In this document: positions 44,474-53,757 of the stretch, one piece after another
Position numbering within the stretch: the stretch's first letter is position 1
Layout of the letters: every line of letters starts with the position of its first letter
NCBI GenBank assembly: GCA_964528675.1
Contig: CAZGTU010000015.1
Span: 1 to 64,000 of the forward strand
Reading direction: 5' to 3'
Source: CAYRTD01 sp964528675
GTDB taxonomy: Bacteria; Bacteroidota; Bacteroidia; Bacteroidales; GCA-2748055
DNA: 64,000 nt
Notes under the pieces: model-generated
The model's input: the letters and a program-made list of their open reading frames with translations, nothing else
What the model was told of the DNA's origin: nothing
The model's database searches: none
Translations under genes and position numbers: made by a program

Positions 44474-46027
44474 ATGAAACATAAAATAATTATCTCAACA
44501 ATATTAATCGGCCTGGCCTTTATATTTAGCTGTGAAGAATTCCTGGATATAAAGCCTAAAGATAAAATGAGTGAGGCCTCATACTACCTGACAGAGGAGC
44601 ATGCAATACAAACCATAACCACAGTGTATGATCCTCTTAAGCACCCGGGCGGCTTCAATATCAACTTCTTTTTTATATTCACCACATTCAGCGACCGCGG
44701 AGTTCACGAACAACAAACATGGAACCTGTTTAATGTTAGTGCAGACATGCACCGCATGAGAGAGGTATATTCCTACCTGTATAAGGGTATCTACCGGGCC
44801 AATCTCGCTCTTGAAAAAATACCACCTATTGAGATGGATGAAGATCTTAAAGCAAGGTTGATTGCAGAGGCCAAATTTCTTAGAGGATTGTATCATTTTT
44901 ATGCTCATATTGTATACGGTTCTCCTCCTGTTATTGAATTTGTCCCGAAGGACCTGAATATTAAATATGAAAATGGCGAAAGGGATGAATTTCTTGCCAG
45001 TATTACACGCGACCTCCGTGAAGCTGCTGCTGTACTACCTGAACAATATGATGATTCAAATCTCGGGAGGGCAACCAAAGGAGCTGCACTGGGATTTCTT
45101 GGCAGAACTTTTCTCTATCACCAGCAATGGGACAGTGCTAAATTTTATCTCCAGCAGGTTGTAGAACTTGCGGATAAAGAAGTTTATGGGTTAATGCAAG
45201 CTCAGGGAAATCATCCTGAGGATTGGATCTATGCCTATCAATGTAATTTCTCCGCACTGGATCTTGAATCAGCCTCGGGTAATGTTTATGATAGTGAGAA
45301 TAATAAAGAATCAATATTCGAGATCCAGTTTCACTATGGTGGCTGGGAAGTCTGGGAAGGAGGATGGCAGGCTGACGGATCCATCACCTGTCTTTATTTC
45401 GGTCCGGACGGATACAAAAATCTGATTCCTACAGAAGAGTACGTAAATCAATTTGAAGAAGCTCCGGCCGGTCATCCTGCAGGACTTGAATATGATCCAC
45501 GACGCTATGCTACCATTTATGAGGAAGGGGATACAATTTATTATTTACCCGAATTGAACCGTGAACCCGTGGCATGGAATTACAGATTGCATACCAATCT
45601 TGGAATCACCCAGGGCTATGGCTGGCAAAAATATTTTAATCCATGCCATTTCAGCAATAATGGCCCTACAAACCTGAAACTAATGAGGTATTCCGACATT
45701 CTCCTGATGCTTGCAGAAGCCGAATATCATCTCAACGGAAGTTCCGAGCTGGCACTGAATTCACTTAACCAGGTCCGGGAAAGAGTAGGACTTCCTCCGG
45801 CAACAGAAGTAACTCCCGAGGCCATCATTCATGAAAGGGATGTGGAATTCGGTTTTGAATGGCACCGGTTCTTCGATGTCGTAAGATGGAGTCAGTTACC
45901 AGATCCCTGGACAGATCCGGAAGAACTTATGGAAGGCTTCCAGAAAGGCAAAAATGAAGTCCTGCCAATTCCTCAATACGAAATTGATCTCTCAGGAGGA
46001 AAACTAAAACAAAATCCGGGATGGTAG
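44474..46027 (+). CDS. susD: SusD/RagB family glycan-binding lipoprotein
   Basis: 517 residues with lipobox FIFSC near residue 20 and the SusD start EEFLDIKPKDKMSEASYY. TPR-like helices include LKARLIAEAKFLRGLYHFYA and ATKGAALGFLGRTFLYHQQW; late family motifs are LMRYSDILLMLAEAEYHLNG, LNQVRERVGLP and ERDVEFGFEWHRFFDVVRW. It caps the SusC channel and binds substrate. The sulfatase gene downstream hints at a sulfated glycan, but no glycoside hydrolase is adjacent, so specificity is open. Confidence 0.96.
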   Translation: MKHKIIISTILIGLAFIFSCEEFLDIKPKDKMSEASYYLTEEHAIQTITTVYDPLKHPGGFNINFFFIFTTFSDRGVHEQQTWNLFNVSADMHRMREVYSYLYKGIYRANLALEKIPPIEMDEDLKARLIAEAKFLRGLYHFYAHIVYGSPPVIEFVPKDLNIKYENGERDEFLASITRDLREAAAVLPEQYDDSNLGRATKGAALGFLGRTFLYHQQWDSAKFYLQQVVELADKEVYGLMQAQGNHPEDWIYAYQCNFSALDLESASGNVYDSENNKESIFEIQFHYGGWEVWEGGWQADGSITCLYFGPDGYKNLIPTEEYVNQFEEAPAGHPAGLEYDPRRYATIYEEGDTIYYLPELNREPVAWNYRLHTNLGITQGYGWQKYFNPCHFSNNGPTNLKLMRYSDILLMLAEAEYHLNGSSELALNSLNQVRERVGLPPATEVTPEAIIHERDVEFGFEWHRFFDVVRWSQLPDPWTDPEELMEGFQKGKNEVLPIPQYEIDLSGGKLKQNPGW

Positions 46028-46046
46028 AAAAAGCCCTCATAATCAT

Positions 46047-46080
46047 AACCTCCTCCTTTTAAAACCGGGAGGAGGTTTTT
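46047..46080 (+). terminator. Terminator of the susC/susD operon
   Basis: CCTCCTCC and GGAGGAGG make an 8-bp GC-rich stem (extended by A-T pairs) with a 10-base loop, followed by TTTTT. It begins 20 bases after the susD stop. Confidence 0.92.
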
Positions 46081-46167
46081 AAATAAATAATAGTGAATAA
46101 GATAATTAATGCTTAAGAAGCATATCAATAGTTTTAACCACCCTACCCTCTTCATAATGATTCTTTT

Positions 46168-46275
46168 ATGAGCTCAGAGGCTTATCGGAAGTTAGTCAAC
46201 AAAACCAGGGCAATGGGAACCGATGCAATTTCATGGTGGAAGCGTGAACTGGATTATCCACCTGATATTAATTAG
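46168..46275 (+). pseudogene. Unidentified protein fragment before an insertion-sequence end
   Basis: A 35-codon frame (SSEAYRKLVNKTRAMGTDA, then SWWKRELDYPPDIN) has coding-like composition but is too short for a gene. Its TAG stop lies in the dispersed 34-base repeat. The frame stays open a little upstream, without a start. I could not identify the family. Probably the remains of a gene cut by an insertion. Confidence 0.4.
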
Positions 46276-46303
46276 TGTCTGTCCATAATGTCCGATATCT
46301 GCA
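46270..46303. repeat. 34-bp dispersed repeat, probable insertion-sequence end (family 1)
   Basis: Second copy of the repeat at 38611-38644, with two mismatches (AATTAGTGTCTGTCCATAAT at the start). It sits 60 bases before the sulfatase gene and right after a gene fragment. Confidence 0.7.
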
Positions 46304-46362
46304 TTGCTGCAAAAATTTTAAGTAAAAATTAACAGAATACATCAATTTAAATACTTGACAAT

Positions 46363-47790
46363 ATGCAAATCAACAAAACAACTTTATTTCTTGCTACAGG
46401 GATCGTGGCACTTTCGGGTTGTAATACTGTGAATAACAATAAAGAAGAGATCCCTGAAAAACCCAACATCATATATATCATGGCAGATGACCTTGGTTAT
46501 GCAGATGTAGGTGTTTACGGTCAGGAGCTGATCCAGACTCCCAACATCGACCGGCTTGCTCAAAATGGGATGATGTTCACGCAGCATTACGCAGGAACCT
46601 CAGTTTGTGCACCTTCCCGGAGTGTATTAATAACAGGCGAACACAGCGGACATACCTATGTAAGGGGCAATAAGGAAGTGAATCCCTATGGTCAGACACA
46701 GCTTCCACTGGAAGAAAAAACTGTAGCGGAATATCTCAAGGAAGCGGGTTACAAAACCGGGATGATCGGCAAATGGGGATTGGGAGTGGAAAATACATCC
46801 GGAGATCCTCAAAAACAGGGATTTGACTATTTTTTCGGTTATTACTGCCAGGTTCATGCGCATAACTCCTTCCCTGAATATCTCTATGAAAACGGAGAAA
46901 AAGTTATGCTCGATAATGAAGTTAAGTACTTACCTGAAGATCACTGGACCAGGGGACTGGGTGGATATGCTATTAAAAAAGAAGATTTCTCAAATGATCT
47001 TTTTCATGAAAAATCCATGGAATTCATAAAAGAATCAGTTGATCAGCCTTTCTTCCTTTACCTTCCTGTAACAATACCACACAATAACGGGGAAGCACCG
47101 GATCCATTCAAGTTTGAAACTCCTTCACTTCATCCTTATGGAGATAAGGAATGGACACTTGAGGAAAGATCCTATGCTGCCATGATCACCCGTCTTGATA
47201 GTATGGTGGGCGACATTGTAAAATTGCTAAATGAAAAAGAACTGAGTGAAAAAACTCTTGTTATTTTCACAAGCGATAATGGACCTGAAAAGGAAGACAT
47301 CTTCGATAGTAACGGAATCCTAAACGGGGGTAAAAGAGATCTTACCGAAGGTGGGATCAGAGTGCCATTTATTGCCAGTTGGCCCGGCACCATCGAGAAA
47401 GGATCTAAAACCGATCACATTTCAGCCTTCTGGGACTTCCTTCCAACTGCTTGTGAAATCGCAGGCATTTCTTACCCTGATAAACTTGATGGAGTTTCAT
47501 ATCTCCCCACTCTACTCGGTAAAAAACAGAAGGAACATCCTTATCTGTACTGGGAATTCCATGAAAAAGGCGGCAAACAGGCCGTAAGAATGGGAAAATG
47601 GAAAGCCCTAAGGAGAAACCTTAATGAAGATCCTGATGGGCCATTATTACTGTTCGACCTTTCAGCAGATCCATCAGAACAAAACGACATAAGCGAAAAC
47701 AATCCGGATATAATTGCCAGGATGGAGCAAATAATGGAGGAAGCCCGCGAACCATCCGATATATTTCCTTTTGGAGATGAAAGAAAATAA
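46363..47790 (+). CDS. Family S1 sulfatase, lipoprotein
   Basis: 475 residues. Lipobox VALSGC at residue 20, metal-binding start NIIYIMADDLGYADVG, and catalytic CAPSR with Cys82, the residue that must be converted to formylglycine. Further family features are GKWGLG, TIPHNN, IFTSDNGPEK and late GEMKYF-like region. It hydrolyses sulfate esters from a sugar or aryl substrate on the cell surface. It follows susC/susD after a terminator, so it is separately expressed. The FGE-like domain protein at 18917 lacks the catalytic cysteines and is unlikely to mature it. Confidence 0.94.
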   Translation: MQINKTTLFLATGIVALSGCNTVNNNKEEIPEKPNIIYIMADDLGYADVGVYGQELIQTPNIDRLAQNGMMFTQHYAGTSVCAPSRSVLITGEHSGHTYVRGNKEVNPYGQTQLPLEEKTVAEYLKEAGYKTGMIGKWGLGVENTSGDPQKQGFDYFFGYYCQVHAHNSFPEYLYENGEKVMLDNEVKYLPEDHWTRGLGGYAIKKEDFSNDLFHEKSMEFIKESVDQPFFLYLPVTIPHNNGEAPDPFKFETPSLHPYGDKEWTLEERSYAAMITRLDSMVGDIVKLLNEKELSEKTLVIFTSDNGPEKEDIFDSNGILNGGKRDLTEGGIRVPFIASWPGTIEKGSKTDHISAFWDFLPTACEIAGISYPDKLDGVSYLPTLLGKKQKEHPYLYWEFHEKGGKQAVRMGKWKALRRNLNEDPDGPLLLFDLSADPSEQNDISENNPDIIARMEQIMEEAREPSDIFPFGDERK

Positions 47791-47804
47791 TTTAATGGCT
47801 ATTC

Positions 47805-48413
47805 TCATTCAACCGGATCGGTGGTGATAAAAATAAATACCCCGGTCTTTTTATCATTTCGATAATGGTTGGCAGAAAAGACGGAGGCATATATCTTTTT
47901 GCTTCCGTTTTTTTTAATGCCTGAAATGTAACAATGTATATCCCCGTCAATAATAAATGAAAGATCACGCCAGGCAATAACATTTTTGCGGGTGACATAT
48001 AAATTCCTGAGCCATGGACCGGGCCTTCCCATCAATTTTTCACCCGACACGGAATATAAAATATCAAACCCTGACCGTTTAAATTCATTCACATAATAAT
48101 TATAGACAGGCAAAGGATCATGATGCAATGGGATTTTATAGATCACTGTTTTTCTCACTCCTTCGATATCCCGAAACTCAAAATCCACATCTCCATTTTT
48201 ACCGAAAGAAGGATTATCTGTTACAATTCTATGATTATCAAATTCGTTTCGATAATATTCAATCACACCTCCCGGAAAACGTTTGAAAAATCCATCTTCG
48301 GAGCTATATTGAATATCACCCTCCTGATAATTCCGGAAAAAAAAATGTTTTATCAGGGAATATATCAGGGGAATGCTAAGTAAAATCCCGATTATTAGAA
48401 GTCCTGTACTCAT
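47805..48413 (-). CDS. Hypothetical protein with one N-terminal membrane helix
   Basis: 202 residues from the ATG at 48413; the frame extends six codons to a TTG at 48431. A transmembrane helix at about 3-22 is followed by a soluble domain, with PGGVIEYYRNEFDNHRI, PLPVYNYYVNEFKRSGFDILY and a beta-rich end (IYASVFSANHYRNDKKTGVFIFIT). The last part has the look of a small ligand or assembly domain, but I recognise no family. It is convergent with the sulfatase (14-base gap). Confidence 0.75.
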   Translation of the reverse strand: MSTGLLIIGILLSIPLIYSLIKHFFFRNYQEGDIQYSSEDGFFKRFPGGVIEYYRNEFDNHRIVTDNPSFGKNGDVDFEFRDIEGVRKTVIYKIPLHHDPLPVYNYYVNEFKRSGFDILYSVSGEKLMGRPGPWLRNLYVTRKNVIAWRDLSFIIDGDIHCYISGIKKNGSKKIYASVFSANHYRNDKKTGVFIFITTDPVE

Positions 48414-48525
48414 GAAAACCTGATCAATCAAGGGCTAAAAATAAAAAAAGGAAGGATTAGTACGAATTATCTTGTCAAAAAATTACTGAAAGAAGTTTTT
48501 TTTAGGAACTTTCATCATGGATATA

Positions 48526-49950
48526 TCACCCCCTGGCAATGTTCTTTACCATACCCCTGAAAACAAAAACATGAAAAGGGAAAAGCAATATCCAGTAAAT
48601 CCTGCCCTTTAAGCCTTTAGGACGAAAAGTGGCCGTCTGATGCAAAAAATTATCATCATCAATCTTAAACTCCAGCCAGGCATCGCCGGGTAATTTCATT
48701 TCAGCAAACAATAACAATCGCTTATTTTCTTTTGAGGCATAGATTACCCGCCAAAAATCAAGGGCATCACCATGATAAATCTCTGTTGGATGAGTTCTTC
48801 CTCTTCTCAACCCAACTCCACCAACGAGCTTATCCAGAAAACCACGGAAACCCCACAATCGATTTGCATAATACCACCCTTTCTCGCCACCTAATGACCA
48901 TAGATTACTCAAAACCTTTTCCACATTGCTGACCTTGACTTTTTTCCTGTCTTTAATACATCCATGACTGGGAACCTCTATTTGAGCGTTTAGATTCTTG
49001 TCATGCATGCTACTGACAAGACTGTCTTTCCAGCTAGAAATGATCATGTTTTGTTCAATCCGCGTAAAAGCATTTTCTATGGCCTGCCTGTAAGTTATGG
49101 GTTTTATATTTAATTGTTCAGCAAGTTTATTTTCTTCCGGGATTACATCAGTTTTCATACTGTCTACCAGATTAACAGCAAGAGGATAAGAAACCGAAGT
49201 GACAAAATACAACCAGTAGGAAGACAATCGGGGTGTCATTACCGGCAAAGTAAGAATGAATCTTTTCAGGTTGCGGACATCTGCATATATCATAAGCATT
49301 TGCTTGTATGTTAGCAGTTCGGGACCACCGATATCAAAAACTCTATCATAGGTGAAATCTTTTCCCGCAACCCCGGTTAAAAAGCTGATAACATCTCTTA
49401 TCGCAATAGGCTTCGCCCTTGTTTTCAGCCATCTTGGAGTGATCATTACAGGAAGCTTTTCAACAAGATCACGTATTATCTCAAAAGAGGCACTTCCCGA
49501 TCCTACAATGATCCCGGCCCTGAGAACAGTGAGATGAAAAGATCCCTGTTTCAAAATGTCCTCCACATTTTTCCTGCTGGAAAGATGCCGGGATAATTTT
49601 TTTTCGTTCACAATCCCGCTCAGATAGATAACCTGTTTGGGATGTAACTTTTTTGTCAACTTAAGAAAATTCCTGGCTGTTTTTTCTTCCAGTGATTCAA
49701 AATTTTTGGTAGAAGAGGTCATGGAATGGATCAGATAATAAACAACCTCTATGCCACTGGGAAGTTCAAGTTTTTCAGGATCCTCTAACAGATCATGTTC
49801 GATAATCAGGGGATCTTTTTCTCCACGATAGGCAGCTTTAAAGCGTTTTTTATCTCTGACAAGACAATAGACTTCATGTTCTTCCTTCAAAAGGACAGTT
49901 AATAAGCGTTTTCCTACATATCCGGTTGCTCCTGTGAGTAAAATTCTCAT
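48526..49950 (-). CDS. NAD(P)-binding SDR-like protein with DUF2867 domain
   Basis: 474 residues. N-terminal Rossmann fold with GATGYVGKRLL and EVYCLVRD, IEVVYYLIHSMTS, and YLSGIVNE in the place of the catalytic Tyr region of atypical short-chain dehydrogenases. C-terminal DUF2867 domain from about 315 to the end (SNVEKVLSNLWSLGGEKGWYYANRLWGFRGFLDKLVGGVGLRRGR, GDALDFWRV, LLFAEMKLPGDAWLEF). This two-domain form is widespread and poorly characterised; it may modify or sense a lipid or quinone. Monocistronic. Confidence 0.92.
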   Translation of the reverse strand: MRILLTGATGYVGKRLLTVLLKEEHEVYCLVRDKKRFKAAYRGEKDPLIIEHDLLEDPEKLELPSGIEVVYYLIHSMTSSTKNFESLEEKTARNFLKLTKKLHPKQVIYLSGIVNEKKLSRHLSSRKNVEDILKQGSFHLTVLRAGIIVGSGSASFEIIRDLVEKLPVMITPRWLKTRAKPIAIRDVISFLTGVAGKDFTYDRVFDIGGPELLTYKQMLMIYADVRNLKRFILTLPVMTPRLSSYWLYFVTSVSYPLAVNLVDSMKTDVIPEENKLAEQLNIKPITYRQAIENAFTRIEQNMIISSWKDSLVSSMHDKNLNAQIEVPSHGCIKDRKKVKVSNVEKVLSNLWSLGGEKGWYYANRLWGFRGFLDKLVGGVGLRRGRTHPTEIYHGDALDFWRVIYASKENKRLLLFAEMKLPGDAWLEFKIDDDNFLHQTATFRPKGLKGRIYWILLFPFHVFVFRGMVKNIARG

Positions 49951-50019
49951 AAAATGAATTTATTAACTAACAATCTATGGAAAGGTTTGATTAAATTTTT
50001 GAATAAAAACAGGGATGCC

Positions 50020-50060
50020 TAAAAAAGTCATTTGCTCAAGTTGACTTTTTAGACTGGCTC
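50020..50060 (-). mobile_element. Solo insertion-sequence end (family 2)
   Basis: On the minus strand GAGCCAGTCTAAAAAGTCAA then CTTG (50037-50060), 21 of 24 bases equal to 53758-53781. It also contains an AAAAAGTCA/TGACTTTTT hairpin. The pattern fits terminal repeats of IS1182-like elements. No transposase is present on this side. Confidence 0.6.
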
Positions 50061-50214
50061 TATTCCAATAAAATTTTATTCAAGGAAATCTCCTAAATTA
50101 TTATTTTTACGAGATAAAGCTCTGAACAGAGAAGAAAACATCAAAACCTATTCAAACCCGGATCTTCCGGCGAATGATAAACTAATTGATATAGTTAAGG
50201 GTTACATAAAATAA
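50051..50214 (+). pseudogene. Unidentified gene fragment next to an insertion-sequence end
   Basis: An open frame of about 54 codons without a start reads GSIPIKFYSRKSPKLLFLRD, then KALNREENIKTYSNPDLPAN, then DKLIDIVKGYIK before TAA. It begins at the stop codon in the insertion-sequence terminal repeat. Composition looks like real protein. I do not recognise it. Probably the 3' remnant of a gene cut by the element. Confidence 0.4.
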
Positions 50215-50232
50215 AGCCCAAAAATAAAGATT

Positions 50233-51120
50233 ATGAGATTTACAGTTATATTTTTAATTTCTTCACTCCTTCTTTATTCCTGTGGAAGACAGAACGATTA
50301 TCAAAAAAATATTGATTTACGCGGTGACTGGAGTTTCTATCCAATGGATGACCCGGGATTAACCGCACCGGAATTTGATGGTGATTCATGGACAACAATT
50401 GATCTTATCCCTTACGGAGAAAGCGATATGCCTCTGACCAACGAAAGTATAGCAGAAATGACGGATAAAGTACAAATGGAATCTGGCTGGTACAGGAAAA
50501 CATTCATTCTTGAAGAGGAGAACAGGGGAAAAAGTATTTACTTATATTTTTCCGGAATATTTCCTGACCCTGAGCTCTGGCTAAATGAAAATTTTCTTCA
50601 GGTACAGGTGGAGGATGAAAATAGTCAGCTATCCAAAATATCAGGAAATATCAATTATGATGGTGTTAATGTTATTAATATCCGGGTTGACAGCAGCTTA
50701 AGCATTCCCTATTCTACTGACTTTCATTATATTATTTCACAGGAGGCTAAGATTGTGGTCGCCAATCCGGTTCATATAAGACCCGGCGGAGTGGACATCC
50801 GGGTAAGCGATCTTGACACAGAAGCAGACCTTGAAATAGCTTTGGAGTTAATCAATGATAATCAAGAAACTAAAAAGGTTAAAGTAATTTCTCATATCTA
50901 CCACCCTGAAAATGGAAAAAAAGCTGTTGTAAATTCCGATGGTTTGACATTGGATGACGAATTAAATGTGGTTCAAATAACAAGCATTGAAGATCCCGAG
51001 TTATCAAAGGATGGAAAACCTGTTATTTATGAATGTGTGATAGATGTTCTTACATCAGGAAATACTATTCTTGACACTTACGTGAAAAGATTTATTATTT
51101 CGAATGAAAACGCAGATTAA
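50233..51120 (+). CDS. GH2-like lipoprotein with sugar-binding and Ig-like domains only
   Basis: 295 residues. Lipobox LLLYSC at about residue 17, then a jelly-roll domain like the first domain of family 2 beta-galactosidases (DLRGDWSFYPMDD, SGWYRKTFILEEE, GKSIYLYFSGIFPDPELWLNE) and an Ig-like domain (IVVANPVHIRPGGVDIRVSDL). The catalytic barrel of GH2, which should follow, is absent; the frame ends cleanly after the second domain. It may be a carbohydrate-binding surface protein. It is 39 bases before a small membrane protein gene. Confidence 0.8.
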   Translation: MRFTVIFLISSLLLYSCGRQNDYQKNIDLRGDWSFYPMDDPGLTAPEFDGDSWTTIDLIPYGESDMPLTNESIAEMTDKVQMESGWYRKTFILEEENRGKSIYLYFSGIFPDPELWLNENFLQVQVEDENSQLSKISGNINYDGVNVINIRVDSSLSIPYSTDFHYIISQEAKIVVANPVHIRPGGVDIRVSDLDTEADLEIALELINDNQETKKVKVISHIYHPENGKKAVVNSDGLTLDDELNVVQITSIEDPELSKDGKPVIYECVIDVLTSGNTILDTYVKRFIISNENAD

Positions 51121-51159
51121 CAAAAAAACCTATATTTAAATACTTAAAACCATCAGAAA

Positions 51160-51378
51160 ATGATTCTTTCGGGAAGCGGATTTTTCAGCATTTTAATGCT
51201 CATCATAATCGGCGGGTTACTCGTCATTTTGTTACCCGTATTTGCAATAGTGGATATTTTACGGAATCAAAATGTAAGAGAAAATGAAAAGGTTTTATGG
51301 ATCATATTGATTATAATCATTCCTATACTGGGATCTATTATCTATTTTCTTGCAGGACCTCAACACAGACGTAAATAA
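51160..51378 (+). CDS. PLDc_N domain small membrane protein
   Basis: 72 residues with two transmembrane helices and the PLDc_N (phospholipase D N-terminal-like) pattern: IVDILRNQNVRENEKVLWIILIIIIPILGSIIYFLAG. Stand-alone members are common small membrane proteins of unknown function, often immunity- or stress-associated. It lies 12 bases before the ADP-ribosylglycohydrolase-like gene. Confidence 0.85.
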   Translation: MILSGSGFFSILMLIIIGGLLVILLPVFAIVDILRNQNVRENEKVLWIILIIIIPILGSIIYFLAGPQHRRK

Positions 51379-51390
51379 AGCGAAATTATT

Positions 51391-53094
51391 ATGAAAAAAA
51401 TACTTTCTTACTCAATTGTAATATTATTATTCATATGTGTCTGGTCATGTAAAAATATAAGCCCGGACCAACATCGCGAGTTAAAACTTGAAACTTACCG
51501 GGACAAAATGAAAGGCGCCTGGGCAGGACAGATGGCTGGTGTGGGGTGGGGTCTCCCGACTGAATTTGATTATATTGACAATTATATTCCGGATGAAGAA
51601 GTTCCTGAATGGAAAGATCCGATGGTTAATCAACAGGGAAATGATGACCTTTATGTGGAAATGACTTTTATGAAAAGTATGGAAAAGTATGGCATTGATG
51701 TTTCCATCAGGCAGGCAGGGATAGATTTCGCCAATACAGGATATACTCTCTGGGCTGCTAACAGAACCGGCCGGCGCAATCTCAGGTTTGGAATTTCTCC
51801 ACCGGCATCAAGTCATCCACGTTATTCGGATAATTGTGATGATATTGATTATCAGATAGAAGCGGATTTCAGCGGTATAATTGCCCCGGGTATGCTGAAT
51901 GTACCAGTAGAAATGGGCGAAAAATTCGGAAGATTGATGAATTATGGTGATGGTATGTATGGCGGACAGTTTGTAGGAGCGATGTATGCCGCAGCCTATT
52001 TTGAAGATGATGTGAAAAAAGTAATTGAAACCGCTCTCGGCTGCATTCCTCAAGAGAGCGACTACGCCGCCTGTGTGAGAGATGTTATAGCATGGTATGA
52101 AGCAAATCCCGACGACTGGAAAGCTACCTGGCGACTAATAGAAGAGAACTACCACAATAGCTTTGAACATCAAAAATTTGCAAAGATACATGATTCATGG
52201 ATACCCATTGATGCTAAATTAAATGGCGCATATATAGTTATGGGTCTGCTATATGGAGAAGGAGATATGGAAAAAACCATGAAAATTTCCATGCAGGGAG
52301 GTAAGGACTCAGATTGCAATCCCTCCAATGCCGGAGGTGTTCTGGGTACCATTCTCGGATTTGATGCTATACCTGACAAATTTAAGACCGCCATCGATTA
52401 TGAAAGAAAATTCTCATATAGTGATTATAATTTAAACGACTTACTTTCACTTACTGAAGAGTTTACAAGAAAACTAATAAGCATGGCCGGGGGTGAAATC
52501 ATAAAAAATCCCGATGAAGATGAAGTATTCCTTATACCAGAGTCGAATCCTGTTCCAACTCCCTACACACCAAGTTTTAATCCCGCCGCGGTGGTGGAAG
52601 ACAGTTTGTATACAGATGAAGAATTAAACCTGATTATGGCCTATTCCGCCCTTCATTTTGATCCTGTATTATCCGAATTAGGAATGGAGAATATGGAAAT
52701 CATTCATTGCGGCAAAGCTGTCAGGCCGGAATTAATCAATTGGAATGGAAAAAAAGATGTTCTTGCTACTGCACCTATGAGTGCAGAAAGGAGTTTACTG
52801 ATGAGGTTCAGTGATAATAAGGAAAATATTAAAAAGGAAGAAAAACCCTATCTGCTTTTTTCAGCATCCCATAATGAGGGAGAACAATGGAGATTGAAAA
52901 TCAAAGACGGGCAAAAGAGAAATATAATTGTTCTGGATACAATTATTGCAGGTCTGGATAATGAAAACCCATGGAAATCCTTTGAAATTGAACTTGCTAA
53001 AGGAAAGCCGGCAAATTTCAACATTGAAGCCTCATTGATAAACAATGAAAAAGCCATCAATTACTGGGCAGATATGAGAGTGGAATATCGATAA
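51391..53094 (+). CDS. ADP-ribosylglycohydrolase family lipoprotein
   Basis: 567 residues with a lipobox ICVWSC near residue 20. The ADP-ribosylglycohydrolase fold spans about 35-345, with GAWAGQMAGVGWGLPTEF, metal-binding QGNDDLYVE, IECALGCIP-like helices and GGKDSDCNPSNAGGVLGTILG holding the second metal pair. The C-terminal 200 residues form a beta-rich extra domain. Secreted members in Bacteroidota occur near polysaccharide loci and may act on sugars rather than ADP-ribose. Follows the PLDc_N gene by 12 bases. Confidence 0.9.
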   Translation: MKKILSYSIVILLFICVWSCKNISPDQHRELKLETYRDKMKGAWAGQMAGVGWGLPTEFDYIDNYIPDEEVPEWKDPMVNQQGNDDLYVEMTFMKSMEKYGIDVSIRQAGIDFANTGYTLWAANRTGRRNLRFGISPPASSHPRYSDNCDDIDYQIEADFSGIIAPGMLNVPVEMGEKFGRLMNYGDGMYGGQFVGAMYAAAYFEDDVKKVIETALGCIPQESDYAACVRDVIAWYEANPDDWKATWRLIEENYHNSFEHQKFAKIHDSWIPIDAKLNGAYIVMGLLYGEGDMEKTMKISMQGGKDSDCNPSNAGGVLGTILGFDAIPDKFKTAIDYERKFSYSDYNLNDLLSLTEEFTRKLISMAGGEIIKNPDEDEVFLIPESNPVPTPYTPSFNPAAVVEDSLYTDEELNLIMAYSALHFDPVLSELGMENMEIIHCGKAVRPELINWNGKKDVLATAPMSAERSLLMRFSDNKENIKKEEKPYLLFSASHNEGEQWRLKIKDGQKRNIIVLDTIIAGLDNENPWKSFEIELAKGKPANFNIEASLINNEKAINYWADMRVEYR

Positions 53095-53158
53095 GACTTC
53101 AAAATTAAAATAGAAAGAGTTTTATTCCGTTCTAAGTTAAATTTCCGGAATTCATAAT

Positions 53159-53716
53159 ATGTTTAAAACAAGAGGAGAAATTCTGCTTATTGTTCTTGCC
53201 TGTGTTTTTATGATAAACACGCTTTGTTCAAGAAAAATTTACCCGGAACATTCTTTCATCAATCTAACCCGGACTGATGAAAAAAAGCTTGAGAATTTCA
53301 TGAACGGAGGTATAGAAAAAGACCTTGTCACTTACAATGTTTCACCCGGTGATATTATTCGTTCAGCAAAAAAATATATAGGAGTCCCCCATTGCATGGG
53401 AGGAGCAAGTGAAAAATGCATGGATTGCTCAGGATTACTCATGAAAGTATTTTCGGAACATGGAATTGCCCTACCCCACAACTCTCAGGAGCAGGCAAGA
53501 TTTGGCCAAATTATTTCAAGAACGGAAGAGTTGAAAAAGGGTGATCTTGTTTTCTTTATCCGTTCATACAGAACTCACCGTTTTATAACTCATTCCGGAA
53601 TTTATACCGGTAATCATGAGTTTATTCACACCTCATCCAGTAAAGGTGTTACTATCACTTCCCTGGATAATCCGTGGTGGAATGAAAAATTTTTATTTGG
53701 TACAAGAATCTTTTAA
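53159..53716 (+). CDS. NlpC/P60 family cell-wall peptidase
   Basis: 185 residues with an N-terminal hydrophobic signal (about 8-22; possible lipid Cys23 in INTLCS). Catalytic Cys90 in CMDCSGLLMKVF, His145 in FITHSGIYTG, and a third polar residue His157 in FIHTSS. These enzymes cut peptide stems of peptidoglycan. Upstream spacing to the preceding gene is 64 bases, so it may have its own start. Confidence 0.92.
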   Translation: MFKTRGEILLIVLACVFMINTLCSRKIYPEHSFINLTRTDEKKLENFMNGGIEKDLVTYNVSPGDIIRSAKKYIGVPHCMGGASEKCMDCSGLLMKVFSEHGIALPHNSQEQARFGQIISRTEELKKGDLVFFIRSYRTHRFITHSGIYTGNHEFIHTSSSKGVTITSLDNPWWNEKFLFGTRIF

Positions 53717-53757
53717 CAGGGCCCGGAGTTGGCAATTTTTCTCGAACATTTTAAGCT

